The position numbers and the translations under genes were made by a program. A stretch of 64,000 nt of DNA, from the NCBI RefSeq assembly GCF_013364235.1, contig NZ_CP054919.1, positions 577,570 to 641,569 of the forward strand, given 5' to 3'. The notes below the pieces were generated by a model, which made no database searches, was not told the origin of the DNA, and was given only the letters and a program-made list of their open reading frames with translations. Positions 18,301 through 31,100 of the stretch are shown piece after piece. The DNA comes from Kitasatospora sp. NA04385. GTDB lineage: Bacteria > Actinomycetota > Actinomycetes > Streptomycetales > Streptomycetaceae. Each line of letters starts with the position of its first letter. Position 1 is the first letter of the stretch.

Positions 18301-21300
18301 CTGCCCGCCGCCGGGGGCGAGCACCGAGACCAGGCGCAGCAGCGGCGGCGCGGCCGGGTCGAACCGGGTCGCGGCCTCCTTCGCCTTCAACTCGCCCAGC
18401 CGGTCGGCGAACTCCGCTTCGCCCAGGTCGGAGAGGTCGGTCTCGGCGAGCGGGACGTCGACGGCGCGCGGCACGAACTGGACGGGCCGGTCGGGGCCGG
18501 TCTGCAGGAAGCCGGCCCGCAGGTTGGGGTGGGCGTCCAGGACGGCGGCGACGGCGGCGCGCAGGGTCTCCAGCGGGACGCGGCGGTCGAGCGTGATGAC
18601 GTCGCGGGCGGTGTAGACGTCCACGGCGCCGTCGTCGTAGTCGGCCTCGAACAGCAGGCCCTCCTGGAGCGGGGAGACCGGCCAGACCTCCTCGATCTCC
18701 AGGTGCGGGGCGGCGGCCCGGACGGCGGCGAGTTCGGCCGCGGTGGCGGCGGGGAGCTCGGGCAGCGGGGGCAGCGCGGTGGCGGCCTCGCGGCTGTCGG
18801 CGAGCGCGGCGAGGGCGGCGGGGGTGCGCCGTTCGAAGACGTCGCGGGGGCTGAGCGCGAGGCCCTCAGCGCGGGCGGCGCCGATCAGCCGGATGGAGGA
18901 GATGGAGTCGCCGCCGAGCCGGAAGAAGTCGTCCTCGGCGCCGAGCGCGGCGTCCTCGGGCAGCCCGAGCACCTCCGCGTACAGCCCGCACAGCAGGCGT
19001 TCGGTGGCGGTCTCGGCGGCGCGCGAGCCGGCCGCGCCCGCGTAGTCGAGGGCGTCGTCGGGGAGGGCGGCGCGGTCGAGCTTGCCGTTGACGGTCAGCG
19101 GCAGCGCGTCGAGGACGGCGAAGGCGCTGGGCACCATGTACGCGGGCAGCCGGGCGGCCAGCGCGGCCCGCACCCCGGCGGTGTCCGGCTCGCCCGCGAC
19201 GGCGGGCACCAGGTAGGCGACGATCCGGTCCACCGGGCCGCGCCGGACCAGGACGGCGCTGTGCGCGACGGCGGGGTGCTCGGCCAGCGCGGCCTCGATC
19301 TCGCCCAGTTCGATCCGGTAGCCGCGGATCTTCACCTGCTCGTCGGCCCGGCCCAGGTAGTCGAGCGCGCCGTCGGGGCGGCGGCGCACCAGGTCGCCGG
19401 TGCGGTACATCCGGGTGCCGGGCTCGCCGAACGGGTCGGCGACGAAGCGTCCGGCGGTCAGGCCGGGGCGGTCCAGGTAGCCGCGGGCCAACTGCGTTCC
19501 GGCCAGGTACAGTTCGCCCGGCGCGCCGTCCGGCACCGGCCGCAGCAGCGCGTCCAGCAGGTAGGCGCGGCCGCCGGTGAGCGGGCGGCCGACGGCGGGG
19601 TCGGGGGTGTCGGCGAGGTCGGCGACCAGCGCGTCCACGGTGAACTCGGTGGGGCCGTAGTAGTTGAGCACGGTGGTGCCGGGCGCGGCGCGCAGCTCGG
19701 CCCGCAGTTCGCTCCACAGCGCCTCGGGCAGGGCCTCGCCGCCGAGCAGCAGCACGGGCGGGCGGTGCTCCCCCGCCAGCAGGCCGCTGTCGACCAGCTG
19801 CCGGGCGTAGCTGGGGGTGACGTCCAGGGCGTCGATCCGCTCGGCGCGGGTGTAGGCGACGACGGTCTCGGCGTCGCGGCGGTCGTCCTCGCCGAGCAGG
19901 TGCAGTTCGTGGCCGCCGAGCAGCCAGATCAGCTGCTCCCAGGAGGAGTCGAAGGAGAACGAGGCGGTGTGCAGGGCGCGCAGCCGGGCGGCGCCGGTGG
20001 CGGCCAGCGCGGTGGCGAACTCGCGGGTCAGGTGGTCGTGGGCGAGGTTGGCCAGGCCCGCGTGGGTGAGCACCACGCCCTTGGGGCGGCCGGTGGAGCC
20101 GGAGGTGTGGATGACGTACGCGGCCTGCGCGGGGTGGACGGGGACGCTCACCGGCTCGGCGGGGGCGGCGAGTTCGGCCGCCACGGCCGGGTCGTCCAGC
20201 AGCACGACGGTGGCGGCGGGGTGCTCGGGCAGCCGGGCCAGCACGGCGCGGGTGGTGAGCAGCACGGCGGGGCGGGCGTCGTCCAGCAGCAGGGCCAGCC
20301 GCTCGTCGGGGTGGTCGAGGTCGAGCGGCAGGTAGGTGCCGCCGGCCCGCAGGACGGCGAGCAGGGCGGTGACGGCCTCGGTGGAGCGGGGCAGGGCGAG
20401 GGCGCAGATGCCTTCGGTGCGCAGGCCGCGCTCCAGCAGCAGGCGGGCCAGCGCGTCGGTATCGGCGTCCAGTTCGGCGAAGGTGCGCTCGGTGCGGGTG
20501 CCGTCGAGGGCGGGGCCGACCAGGGCGCGGGCGTCGGGGGCGTCGGCGGCGCGGGCCCGCAACAGGTCGTCGGCGCCGGGCGGCGGGACGGCGGGCAGCG
20601 CGGGGCCGGCGGTGGCGGCGGGGAGGGCGGCGCGCTCGGCTGCGGTGAGCAGGTCGAGGCGGGCCAGCGGGGTGTCCGGGTCGGCGGCGAACGCCTCGAC
20701 CAGGCCGAGGAAGCGGTCGAGGACGGCGGCGGCCCGGTCGGCGTCGAACGCGTCGGGGCGGTACTCGAGTTCGAGCCGCAGGTCCTCGCCGGGCAGCAGG
20801 GTCAGGCCGAGCGGGTAGTGGGTGGCGTCACGGGCGCCGAGCGCGGTGACCACCGGGCCGTCGCCGCCGACGGCGTCCAGCGCGGTCCTCAGCTGCTCGC
20901 CGCCGCCCTGGTAGTTCTCCACCACCAGCAGGGTGTCGAACAGCGGCCCGTCGGCGCGGGCGGCGCGCTGGATCGCGGCCAGGCCGAGGTGCTGGTGCTC
21001 CATCAGCTCGGCCTGGGCGGCCTGCACCTCGGCGGCGGCCCGGGCGAGCGTGGCGTCGGCGGCGGGGTGCACCCGGACGGGGACGGTGTTGATGAACAGG
21101 CCGACCATCGACTCGGCGCCCGGCAGGTCGGCGGGGCGGCCGGAGACGGTGGTGCCGAACACGGTGTCGGTGCGGCCGGTGAGCGCGCCGACCAGCACGC
21201 CCCACAGCGTGTATGCGACGTTGCCGAGGGTCAGGCCGCGGCCGCGGACGGCGGCGGCGAACCGGGCGGTCAGCTCGGGCCCGGCCTGCCGGGTGAGCAG

Positions 21301-22107
21301 GCCGGGTTCGACGGCGCCCGTCCCGGCGACGGCGGGCGCGACGGGGTGCGGGGTGTCGAACCCGTCGAGGGCGGCGGCCCAGGCGCGCTCGGCGGCGGCG
21401 CCGTCGCGGGTGGCCAGCAGGGCGAGGTGGTCGCGGTAGGGGCGCACCGGCGGCAGCGTCTCGCCCCGGTAGAGCGCGAGCAGTTCGCGCACCACGATCG
21501 GCATCGACCAGCCGTCCAGCAGCAGGTGGTGGCAGGTCAGCACCAGCCGGTGCCGGTCGGCGCCCAGCCGCAGCAGGGCGAAGCGCAGCAGCGGCGGCGC
21601 GTCCAGCTCGAACGGGCGCTCCCAGTCCGCGTCCATCTCGCGCCGCACGTCCGACTCCTGACGGCCCGTCAGGTCGACGGTGCGCAGCGGGGTCTCGACG
21701 GTGCGCTGGACGAACTGCAGGACGTCCTGCGGGTCCTCGTACCAGAACCCGACCCGCAGGTTGGCGTGCCGGGCCAGCAGCGCGTCCACGGCGGCGGCCA
21801 GCCGCGGCGCCTCGACGGGGCCGGCCAGGTCGAGGTGCGCCTGCACGACGTACACGTCGCGGGCCCGGTCGTCGTAGAGCGCGTGGAACAGCAGGCCCTC
21901 CTGGAGCGAGGACAGCGGGTACACGTCCTCCAGGTCCGACGGGGCCGGGCTGGTCGCCTGCGGGTCGTCGTGCGGGGTGGCGGAGTCGTTCATCGCGGTG
22001 TTCTCAGTCCTGGGGTCGGTGGGTCCGGAGCGGTCGGCGGGTCCGGAGCGGAGCGTGGTTTCGGGACGGGCGGCGGGTTCGGGACGGGCGGCGGGCGGGG
22101 TGCTCAT
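12374..22107 (-). CDS. Trimodular NRPS C-A-T-C-A-T-C-A-T (hydroxyornithine modules); one apparent frameshift
   Basis: About 3,244 residues if the frame break at 17005-17008 is repaired. Rough domains: C1 60-490 ([19 protein letters not shown]), A1 515-1030, T1 Ser in LGGDSISS near 1068, C2 1145-1570 ([19 protein letters not shown]), A2 1590-2085, T2 LGGHSLL near 2122, C3 2185-2600 ([21 protein letters not shown]), A3 2640-3140, T3 LGGHSLL near 3190. A2 and A3 share pocket residues D-M-E-N-L-G-L-I-N, the code reported for N5-hydroxyornithine in coelichelin synthetase. A1 reads D-S-E-D-L-G-Y-V-D, an acidic pocket that suggests a basic residue such as ornithine (inference). About 50 residues follow T3 and there is no thioesterase or reductase. 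The ATG at 22107 overlaps the upstream stop as ATGA; an alternative ATG lies at 21993. It extends the chain from the product of 22104-34651. Confidence 0.93.
12698..14274. repeat. Near-identical adenylation-domain repeat, copy 1 (A3)
   Basis: This stretch is almost the same as 15875-17429. It runs from the VNGKLDRS end of the A domain to the [18 protein letters not shown] linker before it. Identity is interrupted only by a few patches such as the loop after LLLDDP. The identical edges suggest recent duplication or gene conversion between the two hydroxyornithine modules. Confidence 0.88.
15875..17429. repeat. Near-identical adenylation-domain repeat, copy 2 (A2), holding the frameshift
   Basis: Partner of 12698-14274. 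The two copies differ in length by about 22 bases, a number not divisible by three, which reflects the frame break at 17005-17008 in this copy. Flanking condensation and carrier domains are clearly different between the modules, so the similarity is confined to the adenylation unit. Confidence 0.88.
17005..17008 (-). other. Apparent one-base deletion (frameshift) in NRPS A2
   Basis: On the minus strand the coding sequence reads [11 protein letters not shown] and then leaves frame in a run of four C; the correct frame resumes as [17 protein letters not shown] fifth C would restore CAC-CCC-CAG and a continuous protein. The equivalent place in A3 reads [17 protein letters not shown] without a break. 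No slippery heptamer or other sign of programmed shifting was seen. Confidence 0.85.
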
Positions 22108-25100
22108 CGGCTCCGCCGGCTGCGCAGCTTGGCTTCCAGCCGGTCGAGCCGGGCCTGCGGGAGGGCGAGCAGCGGTCCGTCGGCGGTGGCCTGCGGCCGG
22201 TCGGCGACGGCGGCGGGGACGGCCGCGGGGACGGTGGCGGCGACGGCTACGGGGAGGGCCGCGGCGAGGCCGTCCAGCGCGGCGAGCCAGGCGTCCGCGA
22301 TCCGGGCCGCCTCGGCGTCCGTCAACAGGGCCTGCGGCCAGCAGAGTTCGACCGCGAGTTCGGGCCGCCCGGCCGGGTCGGCGGCGATCACGGCGTCGAT
22401 CTCCAGCGGGTGGCCGACCGGTGCGGCTGGTCGGGCCCGGCTCCGGCGGCGACCGCCGCGCGTTCGGCGGCCGGGGCGAACGGCCAGCCGCCGAGCGAGG
22501 GCGCGGCCCGGTCGGTGCGGCCCCGGTAGTTGAACAGCACCGGGGACGGCGGCGCGGCGGCCAGCAGCGGGGCGGTCTGCGCGTTCAGGTGGCGCAGCAG
22601 GCCGTGGCCCAGGCCCTTGTCGGGGACGGCGCGCAGCTGCTCCTCGACCCGGGCCAGGACGTCGGCGGTGGCGGCGAGGTCGAGCCCGGCGAGGTCGAGC
22701 CGGACGGGGTGGACGGTGGTGAACCAGCCGACGGTGCCGGACAGGTCGGGCGCGTGGCCGTCGTGGCCGTCGCGGCCGTGGCCCTCCAGGTCGACGTGCA
22801 GCGCGGGCGCGGCGTCGGGCCGGGTGCGGGCCAGGCCGAGGACCAGGGCGGCGAGCAGCAGTCCGTCCGTGCCGCTGCCGCTGCTGTTGCTGCCGGTACC
22901 CGGGGCGGCGAGCAGCGGTGCGGTGCGCTCGGCGGGGAGGGTGCGGCGCAGGGTGCGCAGGGTGGCGTTGGTGTCGCGGGCCGGGTCGGCGGCGAGGTCG
23001 GCCAGCTGGCCGGGCGGGCCGGTGAGCGCGGTGCGCCAGTAGCCGGTCTCGGCGAGGCGGGTGCGCTGCTGGGCGTGGGCGTGCAGGTGGGCGGCCCAGT
23101 CGCGGAGGGCGACCGGTTCGGGGGCGAGGGCGGGCCGGCGTCCGGCGGCGGCGTCGCGGTGCGCGGCGGCCAGGCGCGGGAGCAGGATCCGCCAGGAGAC
23201 GCCGTCGACGGCGAGGTGGTGGACGGTGAGCAGGAGCCGGCCCTCGGTCTGCTCGCCGGTGTCGAACCAGACGGCGCGCAGCATCCGTCCGGCGGCCGGG
23301 TCGAGCGCGTCGGCGGCGCGGTCGGCCTCGGCGGTGAGCTGCTCGGCGGTGGGGCCGCCGGGGGCGGCGACCCGGCGCAGCAGGGCGGGGTCGGCGGTGG
23401 GCGGCAGGGTCTCCTGGCTCCACAGCCCGTCGGTGTCGTCCAGCCGGGTGCGCAGCGCGGGGTGGGCCTCGACCAGCGCGGCGAGCGCGGCCCGCAGCGG
23501 CTGCTCGCCGAGCCCGCCGGGGGTGGCGAGCAGCACGGACTGGTTGAACCGCCGTACGTCGCCGCCGCGTTCGCGCAGCCAGTGCACGACGGGGAGCAGC
23601 GGCACCGGGCCTTCGGCGGGGGCCTCGGACACCGGCGTGGCGGACACCGGGGCCGTGGGCGCCGGGGCCGCGGGGCCGGGGAGGCTTCCGCCGAACGCGG
23701 CGGTGAGCGCGGCGGGCGTCGGGTGCTGGAACACGTCCTTCGTCGTGATCGCGAGCCCGGCGGCCTTCGCCCGGCTCACCAGTTGCAAGGACACGATGCT
23801 GTCGCCGCCCAGCGCGAAGAAGTTCTCCTCCTCGCCGACCTCGGCCAGCCCCAGCACCTCGGCGAACACCCGGGCGAAGGCGGACGGGCCGCGCCGGACC
23901 GGTACGGCGTCGGTGGCCGCGGTGACGGCGGCTGCGGCGGTGGCGGCGGCTGCGGTGGCGGCGGCGGCTGCGTGCCGGTCGGGCGCGGGGAGCGCCTTGC
24001 GGTCGAGCTTGCCGTTGACGGACAGCGGCAGCGCGGCGAGTTCGACCACCACGGCGGGCACCAGGTGCTCGGGCAGGGTGGCGGCCAGGGCGGCCCGGGC
24101 GCCGCCCGCGGTGGCGCCGGAGCCGGCGGCGGGCACCACGTACCCGACCAGTTGCTTCGTACCGCCGGGGGTCTGCCGCACCGTGACCGCCGCCTGGGCG
24201 ATGCCGGGCACGGCGGCGAGCGCGGCCTCGACCTCGCCCAGTTCGATCCGGAAGCCGCGGATCTTCACCTGGTCGTCGGTGCGGCCCAGGTACTCGACGC
24301 TGCCGTCGATCCGGTACCGGACCAGGTCGCCGGTGCGGTACATCCGCTCCCCGGGGGCGCCGTACGGGTCGGCCACGAAGCGGCCCGCGGTCAGGCCGGG
24401 GCGGCCGAGGTAGCCGCGCGCCAACTGGACGCCCGCCAGGTACAGTTCGCCGGGCACGCCGACCGGGCACGGGCGCAGCGCGGCGTCCAGGACGTGCAGC
24501 CGGGTGTTCCAGGCGGGGCGGCCGATCGGGACGGTGCCCGCGCCGGCCCAGGCCCGGTGGTGGGTGACGTCGACGGCGGCCTCGGTGGGGCCGTACAGGT
24601 TGTGCAGTTCGATCTGCGGCCACAGCGCCAGGAAGCGGTCGACGGCGGCGGCGGGCAGCGCCTCGCCGGAGCAGAACACCCTGCGCACGGTGGCGAACTG
24701 GCGGCGCAGCACGTCGTCGGCCTCGGCGGCGGCGGTGAACGCGGTGAGCATGGACGGCACGAAGTGGCAGGTGGTGACGGCGGCGCGGGCGGTCAGGGCG
24801 GCCAGGTGGGCGGGGTCGCGGTGGCCGCCGGGGCGGGCCAGGACGACCCGGGCGCCGACGGTCAGCGGGAGGAAGAACTCCCAGACCGAGACGTCGAATC
24901 CGGCGGGGGTCTTCTGCAGGATGCGGTCGGCGGCGCCGATCGCGTACATCTCCCGCATCCACTCCAGGCGGTTGACGATGGCCCGGTGGGTGACCAGGAC
25001 GCCCTTGGGGCGGCCGGTGGAGCCGGAGGTGAAGATGACGTACGCGGCGTGGTCGGGGCCCGCTTCGGCGAGCGGGGCGTCCGCCGGGTCGGCGGTGTCG

Positions 25101-28100
25101 ACCGGCAGCGCGGTGTCCACCGGCGACGCGGTGTCGACCGGCGACGCGGTGTCCACCGGCAGCACGGGGACGCCGTCCACGGCCCAGGCGGTGGGCGCGC
25201 CGGTCGGGGTGAGGACGCAGACCGGGCGGGCGTCCTCGATCATGCCGGCGAGGCGTTCGGCCGGGTACTCGGTGTCCAGCGGCAGGTAGGCGGCGCCGGA
25301 GCGCAGCACGCCCAGCAGGGCCACCATCAGCGCGGCGGAGCGCGGCACCGCGACGCCGACCACGGTGTCCGGGCCGGCCCCCCGCTCGGCCAGGGACACT
25401 GCCAATCCGCCTGCTCGGGACCAGAGTTGACGGTACGTCAGCTCCTCCCCCTCGTAGTCGACGGCGACGGCGTCGGGGGTGGCGGCGACGCGTTCGGCGA
25501 TCCGGGTGACCAGGGTGCCTTCGCGGACGGGGATGTCGGTGGCGTTCCACCCGCCCGCCAGGCCGCGCAGCTCCTCGGCGGACGTGGGCTCGATCCGGGC
25601 GATCGGTTGCCCGGGGTCGGCCAGCGCCTGCTCCAGGACGCGCAGCAGCCGGGTGCCGTACAGGCGGGCGGTGGCGCGGTCGAACAGGTCCTCGGCGTGG
25701 ATGACGGTCAGGTCGGTGCGGGCGCCGTCGGCGGACTCCACGAAGGTGAAGGCCAGGTCGAAGCGGGCGGCGTGCACCGGGTCGGGCAGCAGGGCGGTGC
25801 GGGCGCCGAGCAGCCGGTCGAGGCCGCCGGCCTCCTTGCGGTACTGCACCATCACCTGGAACAGCGGGTGGCGGCCCAGGGTCCGTTCGGGGTTGACCAG
25901 TTCGACCAGCCGGTCGAAGGGCAGGTCCTGGTGGGCGAGCGCGCCGAGCACGGTCTCCTTCGAGCGGCCGACCAGTTCGGCGAACGCCGGTTCGCCGCCC
26001 AGGTCGTGGCGGAGCACCAGGGTGTTGACGAAGAAGCCGACCAGCTGCTCCAGGGCGGCGTCGCCGCGTCCGGCGACGGGGGCGCCGAGTGCGACGTCGG
26101 CCGTCCCGGCCAGCCGGCCGAGCAGCAGGGCGGCGGCGGCCTGCACCACCATGAACGGGGTGGCGCCGCTGGTACGGGTGAACTCGCCCAGGGCGTGCCG
26201 CAGTTCGTCCGGGAGGGCGAGCCGGACGGCGCCGCCGCGCCCGCTGGCCTCGGCCGGGCGGGGGCGGTCGGCGGGCAGCGCGAGTTCGGCGGGCAGCGCG
26301 GCCAGCCGCTCGGCCCAGTAGGCGGACTGCTCCGCCAGCGGCTGTTCGGCCTGCCACAGCGCGTGGTCGGCGAACTGGAGCGGCAACGGCGGGAGTTCGG
26401 GGGCGCGTCCGGCCAGTCGGGCGGTGTAGGCGGCGTCCAGGTCGCGCAGCAGCACGCCCTCGGACCACTCGTCGGCCGCGATGTGGTGCAGGGCGATGCT
26501 CAGCACGTGGCGGCGCGGCCCGGCGCTGAGCAGGACGGCGCGCACCGGGATCTCCCCGGTCAGGTCGAAGACGTGCGCGCCGGCGGCGGCGGTCTCGGCG
26601 TCCAGCCGGTGCCCGGCGACCTCGCGGACCTCGAACGGCACCCCGGCCTGCTCGGCGGTCAGCACCCGCTGGTGGGGGCGGCCGTCGTGCTCGGCGCAGA
26701 CGGTGCGCAGCGCCTCGTGCCGGGCCAGCACGTCGCCGAACGCGGCCGCCAGGGCGGCGGCGTCGAGTTCGCCGTCGATCCGCAGCGCGCACGGGATGGT
26801 GTAGGCGGTGGACGGGCCCTGGAGGCGGTCCAGGAACCAGAGCCGGGCCTGCGCGGGGGCGAGCGGGACCAGCTCGGGGCGCGGGCGGGCGGTGGGGGCG
26901 GCGTGGCCGGTGGCGGCGTCCTCCAGGCGGGCGGCGAACGCGGCGGGGGTGCGGGTCTCGAACAGGGCGCGGATGGCGACCTCGGTGCCGAGCGCGGCGC
27001 GCAGCCGGCCGACCACCCGGGTGGCGAGCAGCGAGTGGCCGCCGAGGGCGAAGAAGTCCTCGTCGACACCGACCGCGGGCAGGCCGAGCACCTCGGCGTA
27101 CACCGCGCAGACCAGCTTCTCGCGCTCGGTGCGCGGGGCGGCCCCGGCGGGGGCGGCGTACGCGTCGGCGCCGGGCTCGGGCAGGGCCTGCCGGTCGAGC
27201 TTGCCGTTGACGTTCAGCGGCAGCGCGGGCAGCACGACCAGCGCGGCCGGGACGAGGTACTCGGGCAGCGCCTCGCCGAGCGCCTTGCGCAGCGCGGCCG
27301 GGTCGGCGTCCGTGCCCTGGTCGGCCACCAGGTAGCCGACCAGGCGCTTGGCGCCGCCGGGGGCGGGGCGGACCACCACGGCGGCCTGCGCGACGCCGGG
27401 CAGCGCGGCGAGCGCGGCCTCGGCCTCGCCGGGTTCGACCCGGAAGCCGCGGATCTTCACCTGGTCGTCCTCGCGGCCCAGGTAGTCCAGGCTGCCGTCG
27501 GGGCGGTGCCGGACCAGGTCGCCGGTGCGGTACATCCGCTCCCCGGGCGGGCCGTACGGGTCGGCGACGAAGCGGCCGGCGGTCAGCGCGGGGCGGTTGC
27601 CGTAGCCGCGGGCCAGGCCGGGCCCGGCCACGTACAGCTCGCCGGGCGTGCCGGGCGGGACGGGCCGCAGCCGGGCGTCCAGCACGTAGGTGCGGGTGTT
27701 GCCGATCGGCCGGCCGACGAACGGGACGGGGCTGGCGGCGAGGTCGGCGCCGAGGGTGTCGACGGTGTACTCGGTGGGGCCGTAGAAGTTGTGGCCGAGC
27801 ACGCCGGGGGTGGCCCGGATGCGCTGCCACAGGGTGTCGCCGACGGCCTCGCCGCCGACCAGGAACAGCAGCGGGCGGTGCGCCGGGTCGTCCAGCAGGC
27901 CCCACTCGACGAGCTGGGCGCCGAAGGACGGGGTGACGTCCAGGGTGTCGATCCGGTCGGCGAGCAGGCGGGCCGCGAGGGCCTGCGGGTCGCGGCGCAA
28001 CTCCTCGCCGTAGACGTGCAGTTCGTAGCCGAGCAGCAGCCACAGCAGCTGCTCCCAGGAGGAGTCGAAGGAGAACGAGGCGGTGTGCGCGGCCCGCAGG

Positions 28101-31100
28101 ACGCGCCCGCCGGCGGCGTCGACGGCCCGGGCGAAGACCGTGCCGCCGTGGTGCTCCAGCAGGTTGGCCAGGCCCCGGTGCGGCACCTGGACGCCCTTGG
28201 GGCGGCCGGTGGAGCCGGAGGTGTGGATGACGTACGCGAGGTGTCCGGGCTCGGGGCGGACGGGTTCGGCGGCCAGCGTGCCGAGTCCGGAGAGCGGGAC
28301 GGCGCCGAGCTGCGCCTCGGCCAGCACCGGCCGCGCGGCGGCGAGTTCGGCGGTGGTGAGGGTGAGCAGCGGGGCCGCGTCGGCGAGCATCAGGGCGATC
28401 CGCTCGTCGGGGTGGTCGAGGTCGACCGGCAGGTAGGCGGCGCCGGCGGCGAGCACGCCGAGCAGCGCGGCGACCAGGTCGGCGGAGCGCGGCAGGGCGA
28501 GTGCGACCACGGTGTCCGGGCGGGCGCCGAGCGCGGCCAGGTGGCGGGCGTACGCCTCGACCCGCTCGGCGAGTTGACGGAACGTCAGCTCGGTGCGCCC
28601 GTGGACGACGGCGGTCCGGTCGGGGTGGGCGGCGGCGGTGGCGCGGAAGGCGTCGACCACGGTGCCGGGCGGCACCGGGCGGTCGGTGGCGTTCCAGCCG
28701 GCCAGTACGGCGTGCCGCTCCTCGGCGGTCAGCACGTCCAACGCGCCGACGGGGGTGGCGGGTTCGGCGGCGATGGCGGCGAGCAGCCGCAGCAGGCGCG
28801 CGCCGACGGCCGCGGCCCGGGCCGGGGTGAAGGCGTCGGGGCGGTACTCGACGGTCAGCTGCGGGTGCTCGCCGGGGAGGGTGAGCACGGTCAGCGGGTA
28901 GTGGGTGGCGCCCCGGTTGCCGATGCCCGCGACGCGCAGCTCCCCGGCGGTCAACTCGCCGGGCTGCATCGGGTAGTTCTCGAACACCAGCAGGGTGTCG
29001 AACAGGGTGCCGTGCCCGGCGGCGGCCTGGATCTCGGCCAGGCCGAGGTACTGGTGGTCGAGCAGCGCGGACTGCGCCTGCTGGAGCCGGGCCAGCGCGG
29101 CGGCGACCGGCTCGTCCTCGTCGAGGGTGAAGCGCACCGGGACGGTGTTGCTGAACAGGCCCACGGCGGCTTCCACGCCCGGCAGTTCGCCGGGGCGGCC
29201 GGAGACGGTGGCGCCGAACACCACGTCGGTGCGGCCGGTGAGCCGGCCCAGCAGGACCGCCCAGGCGCCCTGCACCAGGGTGTTGAGGGTCAGGCCGTGG
29301 CGGCGCGCGGTCGCGGTGAGCGCGGCGGCCAGCTCGGCGGGGATCGGCAGCTCCACCTCCCGGGCGGCCTGCGGGCCGTCGCCGGTGGAGGCGGTGCCGG
29401 TGCCGGTGCCGGCGGTGCCGAGGGCGTCGGCGAGCAGGGTCGGGCCGTCCAGTCCGGCCAGCGCGTCGCGCCAGGCGGCGGTGTCGGCGCCGGCGTCGCG
29501 GGCGGCCAGGTGGGCCAGGTGGTCGCCCCACTGCGGGGCGGCGGGCAGTTCGGCGCCCGCGTAGGCGGCGAGCACCTCGCGCAGCAGCACGGGCGTGGAC
29601 CAGCCGTCCATCACGATGTGGTGCCGGGTCAACAGCATCCGGTGCCGCTCGGGGCCGAGCACCAGCAGCGCGCAGCGCACCAGCGGCGGCCGGGCCAGGT
29701 CGAAGCGGCGGGCGCACTCGGCGTCCTCGATCCGGGCGCTCTCGGCGTCCTGCCGCTCCCCGTCGAACCCGGACAGGTCGTGCTCGCTCCACGGCACGCG
29801 CACCCCGGCGGCCAGCGCCTGCACCGGCTCCCCGGCGGCGGTCAGCGCGAAGGCGGCGCGCAGCGCGCCGTGCCGCCCCACCACCGCGTCCACGGCCCGC
29901 GCCAGCGCGGCGCGGTCCAGCGGGCCGTGCAGGTCGAGCGAGGTCAGCGAGGTGTACGTGGCGTCGTCGCCGTCGGGCAGCATCCGGTCGTGGAACAGCA
30001 GGCCCTCCTGGAGCGGGGAGAGCGGCAGCACGTCCTCCAGCCCCGGGTAGCGGCCCGCCAGGGCGTCCAGGTCGGCCTGCGCGACGCGGGCCAGCGGCAC
30101 GTCGGACGGGGTCGGCGCGGCGACGTCCGGACGGGCCGCCCACCGGGCCAGCTCGTCCAGCCGGGCGAACCACTCCCCGGCCAGCTCCCGGATCTCCGTC
30201 TCGCCGAACAGCGCCTCGGGCCAGGTGAGTTGGACGGTCAGCTCGGGGCCGTCGGCCCGCTCGTGGACGAACGCGCCGATCTCCAGGGCGTGCCCGCAGG
30301 GCCGCTCCGGGTCGGTGGTGGCGGTGATCGCGTCCCCGGCGGCGGGGGCGGGCGTCCACGGTTCGCCGCTCGCGCCGAACCGCCCCAGGTAGTTGAAGAG
30401 CAGCCGCGGCTCGGGCGCGTCCGCGAGCTCCTCGGCGGCGCCCAGGTGGCGCAGCAGGCCCCAGCCGGTGCCCGCGTTCGGCAGCGCCCGCAGCCGCTCC
30501 TTCACCTCGGCGAGCGCGGCGCCCGGCTCCTCCCGGCCCGACAGGTCCAGGTGCAGCGGGAACTCGCTGGTCAGCCAGCCGACGGTGCGCGAGGTGTCGG
30601 CGCCCGGCACCAGCTGGTCCTCCCGGCCGTGGCCCTCCAGCCGCAGCAGCAGGCCGTCCGCGGCGGCCGCCCCGTGCAGGGCGCGGCGGCGCTCCCGCAC
30701 CGCGAGCGCGAGCCCGGTCAGCAGCACGTGGTCCACCCCGGCCCGGCGGGCGGCCGGGACGGCGGTCAGCAGCGGCGCGGTGCGCCCGGCGGGCAGGGTG
30801 AGCCGCAGCCGCCGGGTGCGGGCCGCGGTGTCCCGGCGCGGGTCGAGCGGCGGCTCGGCCAGCAGCGGGGCCTGCGGGTACGTCGACTGCTGCCGCCAGT
30901 ACGGCAGTTCGGCCCGTACGACGGGGCTCGCGGCGGCCTCGGCCAGCCCGTGCGCCCAGGCCCGCAGCGAGGTCGGCACCGGCGCGAGCGGCCGCCCCTC
31001 GTACGCGGCCCGCAGGTCCGGCAGCAGGATCCGCCAGGACACCCCGTCCACCGCGAGGTGGTGCACCAGCAGCACCAGCAGCCCGTCGTGCTCGGGCCCC

